Below are positions 51,845-59,872 of a stretch of 64,000 nt of DNA, one piece after another. The DNA comes from Rhabdobacter roseus (GTDB taxonomy: Bacteria > Bacteroidota > Bacteroidia > Cytophagales > Spirosomataceae). The position numbers and the translations under genes are program-made. Position 1 is the first letter of the stretch. Every line of letters starts with the position of its first letter. The stretch lies in the NCBI RefSeq assembly GCF_014202275.1, contig NZ_JACHGF010000004.1, forward strand, positions 208,928-272,927, given 5' to 3'. Below the pieces are notes generated by a model. The model saw only the letters and a list, made by a program, of their open reading frames with translations, had not been told where the DNA came from and ran no database searches.

Positions 51845-52747
51845 TTAGAACAGCCACGCCAGCTGCACCAGCCCCCGCGACTTCGCTACCACGTGGCCGT
51901 CGGAGAGATTCTGGGCCAGAGGGCGCTGCGCGTTCAGGCCCAGAGTCCAGCGGTTGGCAAAAAGCGTGAGGCCCGCCGTGCCGTTGAGCAAAGTACCCCC
52001 GGTCTCAGTAAGCAGGGTGCCGTCTTGCTGGCCGTGCGCGCCGTATTCGCCGTAGAGCCCCACGCTAGGTACCAGCGAGAGTTTCCCCAGCTCAAAGGAG
52101 CGGAAGAAATCGGCCGTGCCGTACCACTGGTTGCCGAAGCGGTAGCCACGGTCGTTGGTGGTATTGAATTTCCGGGAAAGATTAACCGCCAGCCCCCAAC
52201 CGGCGTAATTGAGATTATAAAAAGCATTCAGGATGAAATCGGTACTACCCGTGCCGGGCTGAAAGTTGGCATTGGCCACCGCCAGTGGGTCCTTCTCGTC
52301 GTAGCGGAAGCGGCCCGTGGGTAGTTTTACGCCACCACCCAGCAGCAGCGAGTGGTTGAAGCGCGTGGCTTCGTCGCGATCCATGAAGGTATTCAGCACA
52401 TTGTAGTTGGCCAGGACGGTGGCGTCGCCCAGGGCGTTCTGCCGCTTTTCGTCGTAGGTCGTTTGCTGGCGGTCGGAGCGGAAGGGCAGAAACGCCAGTA
52501 CCTGCACCCGCTTCACCGGAAAGAAGCGTCCGTAGAGCTCGGTGATCTGGAAGGTCTCCTCCGTGCGAAGTACCTCGCTAGCCGGATGCGTCACAAACCG
52601 CAGCTGCTGGTAGCGCACGCCCAGCATGGAGCGATGCGACTGCGGCAGCAGCCCGAAGTAGGCCCCGCTGTTGGCGCAGCCGCATACGTCGCAGGCGTGG
52701 GCCGGGAAGGTACCTAGGAGTAGAAAAAGTATAGCTAATTTTTTCAT
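51845..52747 (-). CDS. Outer-membrane barrel-like protein with N-terminal CDVCGC motif
   Basis: Exported protein of 300 residues. Directly after the signal peptide (ending FPAHA) the mature protein begins CDVCGC, a possible metal or redox site. The rest is strand-turn sequence of an outer-membrane barrel (MLGVRYQQLRFVTH, RVQVLAFLPFRSDRQ, LLLGGGVKLPTGRFRYD, FNLNYAGWGLAVNL-like) and ends in Phe. It resembles the transporter-like barrels that accompany c-type cytochromes and copper genes. It follows the second diheme peroxidase by 3 bases, last in its operon. A metal-related role is inferred from context. Confidence 0.72.
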   Translation of the reverse strand: MKKLAILFLLLGTFPAHACDVCGCANSGAYFGLLPQSHRSMLGVRYQQLRFVTHPASEVLRTEETFQITELYGRFFPVKRVQVLAFLPFRSDRQQTTYDEKRQNALGDATVLANYNVLNTFMDRDEATRFNHSLLLGGGVKLPTGRFRYDEKDPLAVANANFQPGTGSTDFILNAFYNLNYAGWGLAVNLSRKFNTTNDRGYRFGNQWYGTADFFRSFELGKLSLVPSVGLYGEYGAHGQQDGTLLTETGGTLLNGTAGLTLFANRWTLGLNAQRPLAQNLSDGHVVAKSRGLVQLAWLF

Positions 52748-52750
52748 GGA

Positions 52751-53773
52751 TCAATGGCTTGAAAATCGTTTGTCGGTCAGAAAATCGGTGTCCGTTAAGG
52801 TGCCTAGGAAAGCCACGAGCTGTGCTTTCTCCTGCGCCGTGAGCGGAATACCCCGTCGGCCGTTCTGTTGAAGCAGCGGGTCGAGGTTGGGCGTATCCTG
52901 CACGCCGCTGGCGTAGTGGTCCAGCACGGCCTCCAGGGTATAGAAGCGGCCGTCGTGCATGTAGGGGGCCGTAACGGCCACGTTGCGCAGGCTAGGTACC
53001 CGGAAGCGGTACTTGTCGGCGGGGTTGGCCGTGATCAGGTACCTGCCTTCGTCGGGGGTACCTTGGAGCGTGAGGCCGTTGTTGCGGTAGCTTTTATCCG
53101 TAAAGAGCTCTCCCGCGTGGCAGGAGGCGCAGTTTTGCTTAAAGAGCGCCAGGCCCGCCCGCTCTTCCTGCGTAAGTACCTCGCCCTCTTGGCGCACGTA
53201 CTTATCGTAGCGGGAGTTGGCCGATACCAGCGTGAGCATAAACTGCGAAAGCGCCTTCAAAAAACGCTGGCTGGTGATTTCCTCGCTGCCAAAGGCTTTC
53301 TTGAAAAGCAGCGGGTAGCGCCTGGTCTGGCGTAGTTTTTCCAGCACGTTGCCGGTATTTTCGTCCATCTCCACCGGGTTCTCGATGGGCACGATGGGCA
53401 CAAAGTCCAGGTCGCCCACGCCGCCATCCCAGAAAAATTCCGACTCCCAGGCCATGTTCTGGATGGGGAGCGAGTTGCGGGTACCTTTGCGGTTGTCGAT
53501 GCCGTGGCTGACGTCGTGCCCGTGGTGCGTGAAGCCGTGGGGCTGGGTGTGGCACTCGGCGCAGGAGATCGTGAGATCGCGAGAGAGAATGGGGTCGTTA
53601 AAAAGTGCTTTGCCCAGCTCAAAACCATCTTGCGTGATGGGGTTGCGGCTGAAGTCATAGGTAGGCGCGGGGAAGTTGGCAGGTACTTCAAACGCCACTT
53701 TTGGCGCGGTACTTTCCGGTGCCGTGCAGCTCCCAAGGAGCCCGAGTAAAACCAGGTAATAACCGTATCGCAT
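52751..53773 (-). CDS. Diheme cytochrome c peroxidase / MauG-MbnH family lipoprotein (copy 1)
   Basis: Periplasmic lipoprotein of 340 residues (ATG 53773, lipobox LGLLGSC; upstream open frame is antisense noise). Two heme c sites are seen: CAECH (about residue 90) and CASCH (about residue 225). PYMHDGRFYTLEAVLDHYA and TPNLDPLL near the C-terminus are typical of the family, the Met supporting peroxidase-type coordination. The family includes MbnH, which oxidises a Trp of MbnP to kynurenine so it can bind copper. An MbnP-like gene lies just upstream, so such a role is plausible. It is a paralogue of 54654-55757. Confidence 0.88.
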   Translation of the reverse strand: MRYGYYLVLLGLLGSCTAPESTAPKVAFEVPANFPAPTYDFSRNPITQDGFELGKALFNDPILSRDLTISCAECHTQPHGFTHHGHDVSHGIDNRKGTRNSLPIQNMAWESEFFWDGGVGDLDFVPIVPIENPVEMDENTGNVLEKLRQTRRYPLLFKKAFGSEEITSQRFLKALSQFMLTLVSANSRYDKYVRQEGEVLTQEERAGLALFKQNCASCHAGELFTDKSYRNNGLTLQGTPDEGRYLITANPADKYRFRVPSLRNVAVTAPYMHDGRFYTLEAVLDHYASGVQDTPNLDPLLQQNGRRGIPLTAQEKAQLVAFLGTLTDTDFLTDKRFSSH

Positions 53774-53831
53774 GGCCGTGGGTAGCCGGGCCGGAGGTAG
53801 GGAAAGTACCTGCTTCCGGCCCGCGCCTGGT

Positions 53832-54629
53832 TTAGTTATGTACGTGATCCACGCTGAACATCTGGACGTAGTTGTTGGCGATGGGCCCCGCCGCCGCCGG
53901 GCTGTGCACCGAGTGCGTTTGGGCCAGCCGCAGAGGGGTACTTCCGTCAAATACCTTGAGCAAATTCGCGATCAGGTGTACCGTAGGCTTTTTATTGGCA
54001 CTGACTTTCAGTGCGTCCGTGATGGGGAGCGTGACGGTGCGTAGGTTATTAGGGGCCGGGCTGGTGTAGCCGCCGTAGCCGCCCACGTGGTATTGGAACG
54101 CCCGCTGACCGGCGGAGTTGAGCGGAGCGACCGGCGAGGTACCTTCCAGCTTCATGAAAATATAGCCCGAGTTCCACGACCAGTACATGCCATCGGTACC
54201 GTAGGAAGTAATGTCAAGTACCCCCGTGCGGGCGTCGATTTCCGAAGCGCTGCGGGCGCTATCGACCCCGATGGTGAAGGTAATGGCGTTGTAGTCGCCC
54301 AGGGGTACGTCTTTCAGCTCCGGCTCCCAGGTAGCGGCGTCGGCCTGGCGAATGAGAAAGTACTGGTCGGGGAATTGGATCACGCTGCCGTCGGCTTTGC
54401 GCAGGGCTACATTGCTGATGAAGTAGTTAAGCGTAGTGACGGTGAAAGCTTCGCCCCCGGCATTTTGGTAGGTAGTAGTACCCAGCGCCAGCTTTTGCGC
54501 GCCCACGCGGTTGTCGAACTCCAGAATTACGGAGCTGGTTTCACTAGGATCAACTTCTTTTGGATTACAGGCCAGCATGAGGGCCAAAAGAAAGAGAGCA
54601 GAAAGTATAGAATTGAAAATCGATTTCAT
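53832..54629 (-). CDS. MbnP-like copper-binding lipoprotein
   Basis: Lipoprotein of 265 residues (lipobox LLALMLAC). The family pattern is clear: VILEFDNRVGAQKLAL, TVTTLNYFISNVALRKADGS, VPLGDYNAITFTIGVDSAR, MYWSWNSGYIFMKLEG and FQYHVGGYGG. In the characterised MbnP a Trp of this kind is converted to kynurenine by the diheme enzyme MbnH to make a copper site; the Trp-rich MYWSWNSGY segment is the likely place. The C-terminal QMFSVDHVHN adds histidines. The gene lies between two diheme peroxidase genes. There are no methanobactin biosynthesis genes nearby. Confidence 0.88.
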   Translation of the reverse strand: MKSIFNSILSALFLLALMLACNPKEVDPSETSSVILEFDNRVGAQKLALGTTTYQNAGGEAFTVTTLNYFISNVALRKADGSVIQFPDQYFLIRQADAATWEPELKDVPLGDYNAITFTIGVDSARSASEIDARTGVLDITSYGTDGMYWSWNSGYIFMKLEGTSPVAPLNSAGQRAFQYHVGGYGGYTSPAPNNLRTVTLPITDALKVSANKKPTVHLIANLLKVFDGSTPLRLAQTHSVHSPAAAGPIANNYVQMFSVDHVHN

Positions 54630-54653
54630 ACGGAAAAAGTATTTTTTAGAAGC

Positions 54654-55757
54654 TCACCGTACCGGAAAGCCCGGCGGCTCGGCGAAGCGTTTGTCTTTTA
54701 GAAAATCAGTGTCGGTCAGGGTTTTCAAAAAAGCAATGATCTTGGCTTTTTCGTCCGCCGTGAGCGGAATACCCAGGCTCCCGTCCGCCTGTTTAAAAAT
54801 AGGATCCAGATTGGGCGTGTCTTGTACGCCGCTGGCGTAGTAGTCAAGTACCTGCTCCAGGGTCGTAAAGCGCCCGTCGTGCATGTAGGGTAGGGTAGCC
54901 TCCACGTTGCGCAGGCTCGGTACCCGGAACGTGAACCGGTCGGCGGGATTGCCCGTGACACGGAAGCGCCCCTCGTCCACCACCAGCTGCACCGTGGGTC
55001 GGCCGTCTACGTACACAACCTTGGTCCGTTCAAACTTGGGCAGGCCGTTGTTCCGAAAGCTCTGGTCGGTGAAGAGCTCGCCCGCGTGGCAGCCTTGGCA
55101 GCCTTTGGTCGCAAAAAGCGCCTTACCTTCCAGCTCCGCCGCCGTGAGGGTACCTCCACTTTCCTGCCGCACGTACTTGTCGTAGCGCGAATTGGCCGAT
55201 ACCAGCGTGAGCATAAATTGCGACAGCGCTTTTAGCATTTTTTCGGAGGTGATCTCTTCAGAGCCGTAGGCCGCTTTGAACAGCTTCGGGTAGTTGGCGC
55301 TGGCCCGCAGTTTTCGCAGTACGTTGTCCATGGTGTCGTCCATTTCGTCGGCGTGCTCGATGGGGAAAACCGGCTGCTCATCCAGGCTTTCAATCTCCCC
55401 ATCCCACTGAAACCGCCGCAGCCAGGCCAGGTTTTGCAGGCCCAGGGCGTTGCGCAGGCCGGTACGGTCGTTGATGCCGTGGCTGAGGTCGTGCAGGTGG
55501 TGCGTGAAGCCAAAGTACTGGCGGTGGCACTCCCCGCAGGCAATGGTACTGTCGCGCGACAGGATACCGTCGTAGAACAGCGTTTTGCCCAGCGTGAAAC
55601 CTTCTTCCGTAATCGGGTTTTGATCCAGCAGGTACACGGGAGCGGGGAAGTTGGCAGGTACTTCAAAAAGTACCTCGGGCTTCACCGGCTCAGGCTTTGT
55701 ACGATCCTGACAAGCAAAAATCCACAGACAAATGAATAGCGTACCGTATTTCTTCAT
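54654..55757 (-). CDS. Diheme cytochrome c peroxidase / MauG-MbnH family lipoprotein (copy 2)
   Basis: Periplasmic lipoprotein-like protein of 367 residues (signal peptide ending IFAC). Heme sites are CGECH and CQGCH; LPYMHDGRFTTLEQVLDYYA and TPNLDPIF follow as in copy 1. It shares whole blocks with copy 1 (FEVPANFPAP, LKALSQFMLTLVSANSRYDK, YASGVQDTPNLDP), so the two arose by duplication, but it has an extra segment (about 230-260, VVYVDGRPTVQLVVDEGR) between the second heme and the C-terminal part. It is upstream of the MbnP-like gene by 24 bases. One copy may act on MbnP and the other on peroxide or a second target; untested. Confidence 0.88.
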   Translation of the reverse strand: MKKYGTLFICLWIFACQDRTKPEPVKPEVLFEVPANFPAPVYLLDQNPITEEGFTLGKTLFYDGILSRDSTIACGECHRQYFGFTHHLHDLSHGINDRTGLRNALGLQNLAWLRRFQWDGEIESLDEQPVFPIEHADEMDDTMDNVLRKLRASANYPKLFKAAYGSEEITSEKMLKALSQFMLTLVSANSRYDKYVRQESGGTLTAAELEGKALFATKGCQGCHAGELFTDQSFRNNGLPKFERTKVVYVDGRPTVQLVVDEGRFRVTGNPADRFTFRVPSLRNVEATLPYMHDGRFTTLEQVLDYYASGVQDTPNLDPIFKQADGSLGIPLTADEKAKIIAFLKTLTDTDFLKDKRFAEPPGFPVR

Positions 55758-55835
55758 AGCACACAGCGAGGAAACGCGGATTGACCTACGAACACAAAAA
55801 AGGAGGCGATCCGGCCAAGAAGGATCCCGGGCCCA

Positions 55836-56216
55836 TCAGGCTCGGGGCGGATGAAAGATGTCCGCGATAGGAGAACGAAAAAGGCTACCCTGGTAGTGCG
55901 GAGTAGCGGACTGTTTCTGAGGTAGTAGCAGATAGCTCGTGAAGCAAGGAAGTACCTCGGCGCAGTAGAGTACCAACTCGGGGAGTTTTTCGAGGCGTTC
56001 GGCCGTGCTCTTGCGTTCCTGTTCTTCGGCCGCTTGTAGTTTTTTGGCCAGGTAGCATTGCCCGTCGCAATGGAGCTGCGGTTGGTCACGGTTTTCGCAA
56101 AGTACCCTGGCAATGTATGCTTTGTTGACGTGGTAATAGGCTACCACGCCCCATTTGCTGAACAGCGAGACGTTCAGCACTACCAAAAGCAATAAGGCAA
56201 GGACGCGACGATACAT
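55836..56216 (-). CDS. Cys-rich small membrane protein heading the MbnP operon
   Basis: Protein of 126 residues. One N-terminal hydrophobic helix (about 5-28), then a conserved-looking stretch AYIARVLCENRDQPQLHCDG with cysteines at 40, 50 and 54 (CDGQC), a charged helix, two more cysteines (85, 91) and the C-terminal tail DIFHPPRA. I know similar unnamed proteins in Bacteroidota next to copper-related genes but no function. It is first in the operon that continues with the diheme peroxidases and MbnP-like protein, so metal binding or redox activity through its cysteines is a reasonable hypothesis. Confidence 0.65.
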   Translation of the reverse strand: MYRRVLALLLLVVLNVSLFSKWGVVAYYHVNKAYIARVLCENRDQPQLHCDGQCYLAKKLQAAEEQERKSTAERLEKLPELVLYCAEVLPCFTSYLLLPQKQSATPHYQGSLFRSPIADIFHPPRA

Positions 56217-56270
56217 GGCACAAAGGTACGGCAGAAACCCATTGCTATACCCGGTATGAGCGCTTTTTGT

Positions 56271-56729
56271 TCAGGATTTCGTGTTTGGTTCCGCCAAGTA
56301 CCCTACTAATGATTTGGTTTTCAGCGTGCGTATAATCCAGTACAGCAGCAGCCCCACGGGGCCGAGCATAAAACAAAAAAACAGCGGGATGACAATGAAC
56401 CCGTGCGGAATGGCATTTTCCTGGGCGTTGCGCAGTACCACGCTACCCGCCACCAAATCGAAGGCCAGGTAGTGAATCCAGCCCGCCAGCATCACGCCGT
56501 CGCCGCCGTTCTGGAAGAGGTTCTTCACCCCCGCCAAGGTACCAAAGGCCGCAAAATCTACCGGACCGCCGCTAAACAGGTAGCAGATGTAGAGTACCCC
56601 CAGCACCACCGGGATCAGGTACGACTGCACGAGCCAGCGGGTCACTTTCCAGCGCGGAGCCACGAGCATCAGGAGCCATTGGGATAGTACCAGGTTTGTG
56701 GCGATTTGAAAAACGAGATCGGGGGTCAT
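56271..56729 (-). CDS. ABA4-like family membrane protein
   Basis: Integral membrane protein of 152 residues with four hydrophobic helices. ATG 56729 (MTPDLVFQIA) is preferred over an upstream GTG-type start. Family features are ATNLVLSQWLLMLVAPRWK, FQNGGDGVMLAGWIHYLAFD, LVAGSVVLRNAQ and LGPVGLLLYW. Plant ABA4 acts in xanthophyll conversion; bacterial homologues have no assigned role. It is 54 bases upstream of the Cys-rich gene at 56216 on the same strand, so it could be co-transcribed with the MbnP operon. Confidence 0.8.
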   Translation of the reverse strand: MTPDLVFQIATNLVLSQWLLMLVAPRWKVTRWLVQSYLIPVVLGVLYICYLFSGGPVDFAAFGTLAGVKNLFQNGGDGVMLAGWIHYLAFDLVAGSVVLRNAQENAIPHGFIVIPLFFCFMLGPVGLLLYWIIRTLKTKSLVGYLAEPNTKS

Positions 56730-56801
56730 GTGAGTAGTAAGGTCGGAAAGGGGTTGAACCACCGAAAGATAGCCAAAAAAGCAATACCAACGTAGCTCGT
56801 C

Positions 56802-57497
56802 CTAGCGTAGGCGGTAGTGCAGCTGCAGGGTACTTCCGCCCGACAAAATCGAATTATACTGATTAGGAGCGTAGCCTACGCCGGGGTAGTAGTAGGGTTG
56901 TACATCACCTGCCATACGAAACACCAGCGTACCCCGAAATACCCAGCGGAGCAGCCAGCGGTCGGAAAGGTAGAAGTTACGCGTGAGGCTGAGCTCCGCG
57001 CCAAAGCCCAGGTTGTTCCGTTCATCGTAGTCAGCTACGTAGTCGCCAAAGGTTCTTCCCGGAAAATGGTAGGTACCCCTGTTGGTGACTGACGCTACCA
57101 CCCCCGCCACGCCAAAGTACCCGTAGCCCCGCTGGCCGGTGATGTCCCACTCGGTGCCGCCTTTCAGGTACCAGCCGTGTAGTTCCTGCCGGGCAATGTG
57201 GTTCAGTCGCTCCAGAATGGCTCCCTGGGTGTAGCCCACCAGAAACTGCGCGTAGTGGCCCCGGTGTGTCCGGTGCCGGGTTATGGCTTCGACGATGAAT
57301 GCTTCCTGGAGGTAGTAACGCTTACCGAGTAGCAACGGCGGAATATTTTTGAATACATCCAAACCGATCGAGGCGTCGCGCCGGAATGGCTTGGCGGAGA
57401 GGGTATCGGGTAAAGTACCCTGACCAAGGCAGAAGTGGGCCGCCAACGATAGTACCAGCAGCCGGGCTATTCCGAAAAATCGTTTGGAGGAATACAT
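56802..57497 (-). CDS. Outer-membrane barrel-like protein, cassette copy 2
   Basis: Hypothetical exported protein of 231 residues with signal peptide ending HFCLGQ. The strand pattern and final STLQLHYRLR suggest an outer-membrane beta-barrel. It is a clear paralogue of 58141-58839: shared blocks include GLDVFKN, HRTHRGHYAQ, RGYGYFG, FPGRTFGDY and NFYLSDRW. At the DNA level their 3' ends remain nearly identical. It follows its lipoprotein partner by 14 bases. Function unknown. Confidence 0.7.
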   Translation of the reverse strand: MYSSKRFFGIARLLVLSLAAHFCLGQGTLPDTLSAKPFRRDASIGLDVFKNIPPLLLGKRYYLQEAFIVEAITRHRTHRGHYAQFLVGYTQGAILERLNHIARQELHGWYLKGGTEWDITGQRGYGYFGVAGVVASVTNRGTYHFPGRTFGDYVADYDERNNLGFGAELSLTRNFYLSDRWLLRWVFRGTLVFRMAGDVQPYYYPGVGYAPNQYNSILSGGSTLQLHYRLR

Positions 57498-57511
57498 GGG
57501 CTTAAGCTTAG

Positions 57512-57997
57512 TTATTTATCGTAGATGGTTACTACAACACCCTGTGGTCGGTCTGCGTAGTTTCTGTATTCGCCCACGTATGACCCATACTTAATCCATA
57601 CCTCTTCAAAGGTGGTGTATTTCCCTTTGAAAATAGTTTGAAAATCGGAATTGGAATAACGCTCTTCGGGCGGGGCTACATCTACTACAAAGCCGCAACC
57701 CTTTTCGTCGTAAAACAGCCGCCGGTAACGGATCGTGAGGGTATCGACCCGAGTCTCGGAAACGAAAAGGTAGGTCGTGCTGTCTGCTAGGAGCGACAAG
57801 GGAAGCTGATAGCTGTAATGGTCTGAATCGATGCGTCGGAACACCGAATCGTTCACGGCGCCCAGAGCTGTAATGGACTGAAAGGTTCTACGCCCGATGT
57901 GTTGTACCGAGACCATAGGCTCGGCCTGGGGGCCGCATTCTTTGCAACTGCTCAGAGCCAGGCTCAGTCCGGCGAACAAAAGGATTACTTTGTACAT
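57512..57997 (-). CDS. Small lipoprotein, cassette copy 2
   Basis: Lipoprotein of 161 residues; ATG 57997 (MYKVILLFAG) gives a signal peptide with lipobox LALSSC and was chosen over an upstream alternative. It is a paralogue of 58849-59298: both continue with a Cys-Gly containing segment, RTFQSITALGA and a central SYQLPLSLLADSTTYLFVSE strand followed by TRVDTLTIRYRR. Not recognised as a named family. It precedes a barrel-like gene by 14 bases, the same pairing as in copy 1. Role unknown. Confidence 0.68.
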   Translation of the reverse strand: MYKVILLFAGLSLALSSCKECGPQAEPMVSVQHIGRRTFQSITALGAVNDSVFRRIDSDHYSYQLPLSLLADSTTYLFVSETRVDTLTIRYRRLFYDEKGCGFVVDVAPPEERYSNSDFQTIFKGKYTTFEEVWIKYGSYVGEYRNYADRPQGVVVTIYDK

Positions 57998-58140
57998 GGT
58001 ATGTTTCACTACAAGCGAGGGGGGCGAGAGGTTAGTACAGGAATAAAACGAGCAAAATTGAGCGCTGAACAAAATAGCAAATGGGGTACTTTGAAAAAAC
58101 GGTTCTTATAGTCCTCTCAAGAACTTTCGGCCAGGTACCC

Positions 58141-58839
58141 CTAGCGTAGGCGGTAGTGCAGCTGTAGGGTACTTCCGTAGGAAAACAACCGCCGATACAT
58201 ACCAAGTGTATACCCCGCGCCGGGATAATAATGGGGGCGTAGCTCGCCCTGCGTGCGCCGAAGTACCGTACCCCGAAACAGCCAGCGTAGCATCCAGCGG
58301 TCGGAGAGGTAGAAGTTGCGCGCCAGGGTGAACTCCCCGCCCCAGGCCAGGTTGCCGCGCTCCCGAAACGGCCCCTCGTAGTCGCCGAAGGTGCGGCCCG
58401 GTATGCGGAACGTACCCCGGTAGGAAGCCCCCGCCACCACCGCCGACAGGCCAAAGTACCCGTAGCCCCGCCGACGCGTAATGTCCCAGTCGGGCCCGGC
58501 TTTGAGGTACCAGCCCTGCACCTGCTGCCGGGCTATGGTCTCGGAGGGCTCGATAGAGGTACCCCGCACGTAGCCGAGCAGCAGCTGGTTGTAGTGGCCG
58601 CGCCGCGTGCGGTGCCGCAGCACGGGCTCAATGATGGCCGCATTCGTGATGAAGTAGTACTTACCCAGTACCACGCTGGGTACGCTTTTGAACACGTCCA
58701 GGCCCAGGGATAGCTGGTGGAGGTAGGGGCGTTGCGCTACCGTGTCTGGCGTAGGGGTACTTTGGCCCGCACAGAGGTGGATGCTAAGGCCGCAAAGGAG
58801 CAGCGGGATTAGTCCAAAAGTTCGTAGAGAAGAGGGCAT
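58141..58839 (-). CDS. Outer-membrane barrel-like protein, cassette copy 1
   Basis: Hypothetical exported protein of 232 residues (signal peptide ending LCAGQ) with the same pattern as copy 2: SLGLDVFKSVPSVVLGKYYF, RHRTRRGHYNQLLLGY, RGYGYFGLSAV, RIPGRTFGDY, NFYLSDRWMLRWLFRG and STLQLHYRLR at the end. It starts 9 bases after its lipoprotein partner. The C-terminal Arg rather than Phe is shared by both copies and is unusual for BAM substrates. Function unknown. Confidence 0.7.
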   Translation of the reverse strand: MPSSLRTFGLIPLLLCGLSIHLCAGQSTPTPDTVAQRPYLHQLSLGLDVFKSVPSVVLGKYYFITNAAIIEPVLRHRTRRGHYNQLLLGYVRGTSIEPSETIARQQVQGWYLKAGPDWDITRRRGYGYFGLSAVVAGASYRGTFRIPGRTFGDYEGPFRERGNLAWGGEFTLARNFYLSDRWMLRWLFRGTVLRRTQGELRPHYYPGAGYTLGMYRRLFSYGSTLQLHYRLR

Positions 58840-58848
58840 GGATTTAGG

Positions 58849-59298
58849 TTAAAAATCTTTGATGGATACTTTAGGGTAGTAGTCATAGAATTCTACCGTG
58901 ACCTCTTTGAAAGTAGAGGAATGTACTTGCTTAGCCCAATTTGCTCGGATCTTGGCTACAAAATCACAGCCACGCTTAGGATAAAAGTACCGCTGGTAGT
59001 GAATGGTGAGGGTATCGACCCGTGTATCGGAAAAGAAAAGGTAAGTGGTGCTGTCGGCCAGGAGTGATAAAGGAAAGCTGTAGGAAGTTCGGTGATAGCT
59101 ACTATCCGAACCAGGCTTGGGCGCTGGTAAAGGCTCAAACGCCGTCAGGTCGCGGGCACCCAGGGCTGATACCGATCGGAAGGTCTTCGGGCCGCTGTAC
59201 TCAATATGGACCAGGGGCTCTTCCTGCCAACCACAGTCGCGAAAACAGCCGGATAGCGCCAGGCTCAGCAGAGCCAGTAGTAAAATAGGTTTGGGCAT
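58849..59298 (-). CDS. Small lipoprotein, cassette copy 1
   Basis: Lipoprotein of 149 residues with lipobox LALSGC, then FRDCGWQEEPLVHIEYSG. Core SYSFPLSLLADSTTYLFFSD and TRVDTLTIHYQRYF align with copy 2. The C-terminus differs (VEFYDYYPKVSIKDF against a longer tail in copy 2), so the copies have diverged there. No known family. Its immediate coupling to the barrel gene, kept in both copies, suggests that lipoprotein and barrel work as a pair at the outer membrane. Confidence 0.68.
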   Translation of the reverse strand: MPKPILLLALLSLALSGCFRDCGWQEEPLVHIEYSGPKTFRSVSALGARDLTAFEPLPAPKPGSDSSYHRTSYSFPLSLLADSTTYLFFSDTRVDTLTIHYQRYFYPKRGCDFVAKIRANWAKQVHSSTFKEVTVEFYDYYPKVSIKDF

Positions 59299-59401
59299 GG
59301 TGTGTCAAATGGAGGGACAAAAAACAAGGTTCCCGCTAAAATACCTAGGCGAATACTTTTCAGCAAATCTTTTTTAGAAATCTACGCTAAAAAAGAAAAC
59401 G

Positions 59402-59418
59402 AGCCAGGGTACCTGGCT
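59402..59418 (-). terminator. Intrinsic terminator of the 59428-59775 gene
   Basis: Seven-base arms AGCCAGG/CCTGGCT around three bases, 10 bases past the stop codon; the minus strand continues into a T-rich run (TTTTCTTTTTTAG), the classical intrinsic form. Confidence 0.65.
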
Positions 59419-59427
59419 AAGCCCCAA

Positions 59428-59775
59428 CTACCCCTTCAGAATGGCCCGACGCAGGAAAGCCCCCATGAAGCTACCAGCCAGGGTAGGAAAAATGGCGAGG
59501 TAGGTGGTAAAATCAGCGATGTCGGGACGGGTAGGTACCAGCCACTCGGTCGAGAGCAGCAGCAGATAAAGCAACACAATCGTAAGTACCTGGAGCGTGG
59601 CCAGTACCCAGCCGCGCTGCGGTTGCAGCCAGCCCAGCCCGAAACTAAAGACGACGTTGAGCAAGAACGGCATATGGACCGTTTCGCTCTTGAAATTGAG
59701 CACGGTAAGCACCACCCCACTCAGCAGCGCGAGGGGTAGTTGGCGGAGAAGACTGGGCGTGAAGATCGAATTCAT
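59428..59775 (-). CDS. Small hypothetical integral membrane protein
   Basis: Protein of 115 residues with at least three hydrophobic helices (about 14-28, 35-50, 57-75) and a fourth near 92-108 with small residues (PTLAGSFMGAFLRRAI). No named family recognised. It is transcribed divergently from the Uma2-like gene and has its own terminator, so it is probably a single-gene unit. Function unknown. Confidence 0.6.
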   Translation of the reverse strand: MNSIFTPSLLRQLPLALLSGVVLTVLNFKSETVHMPFLLNVVFSFGLGWLQPQRGWVLATLQVLTIVLLYLLLLSTEWLVPTRPDIADFTTYLAIFPTLAGSFMGAFLRRAILKG

Positions 59776-59839
59776 ACTTTATGAAACGAGGGTTAGCGAA
59801 CAAAGTTTGTAAAAGTACCCCTTTGCGCCCGGTTTTTAC

Positions 59840-59847
59840 TATTTTTG
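59840..59847 (+). promoter_or_regulatory. Possible -7 promoter box for the Uma2-like gene
   Basis: TATTTTTG matches TAnnTTTG 25 bases upstream of the ATG at 59873. The nearest upstream TTTG is at 14 bases spacing, shorter than usual. Confidence 0.35.
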
Positions 59848-59872
59848 TTCATTTCCAAAAGGTACTTACCAC

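Noticed and set aside
51845-56216. Methanobactin biosynthesis cluster
   Set aside because: MbnP and MbnH-like genes are present, but no precursor peptide or MbnB/MbnC-like gene was seen, so a copper-binding or redox role without methanobactin is more likely.
56221-56228. Promoter box TACCTTTG for the Cys-rich gene
   Set aside because: It matches TAnnTTTG but is just a copy of the overrepresented GGTAC word, lies only 5 bases from the ATG and has no -33 partner.
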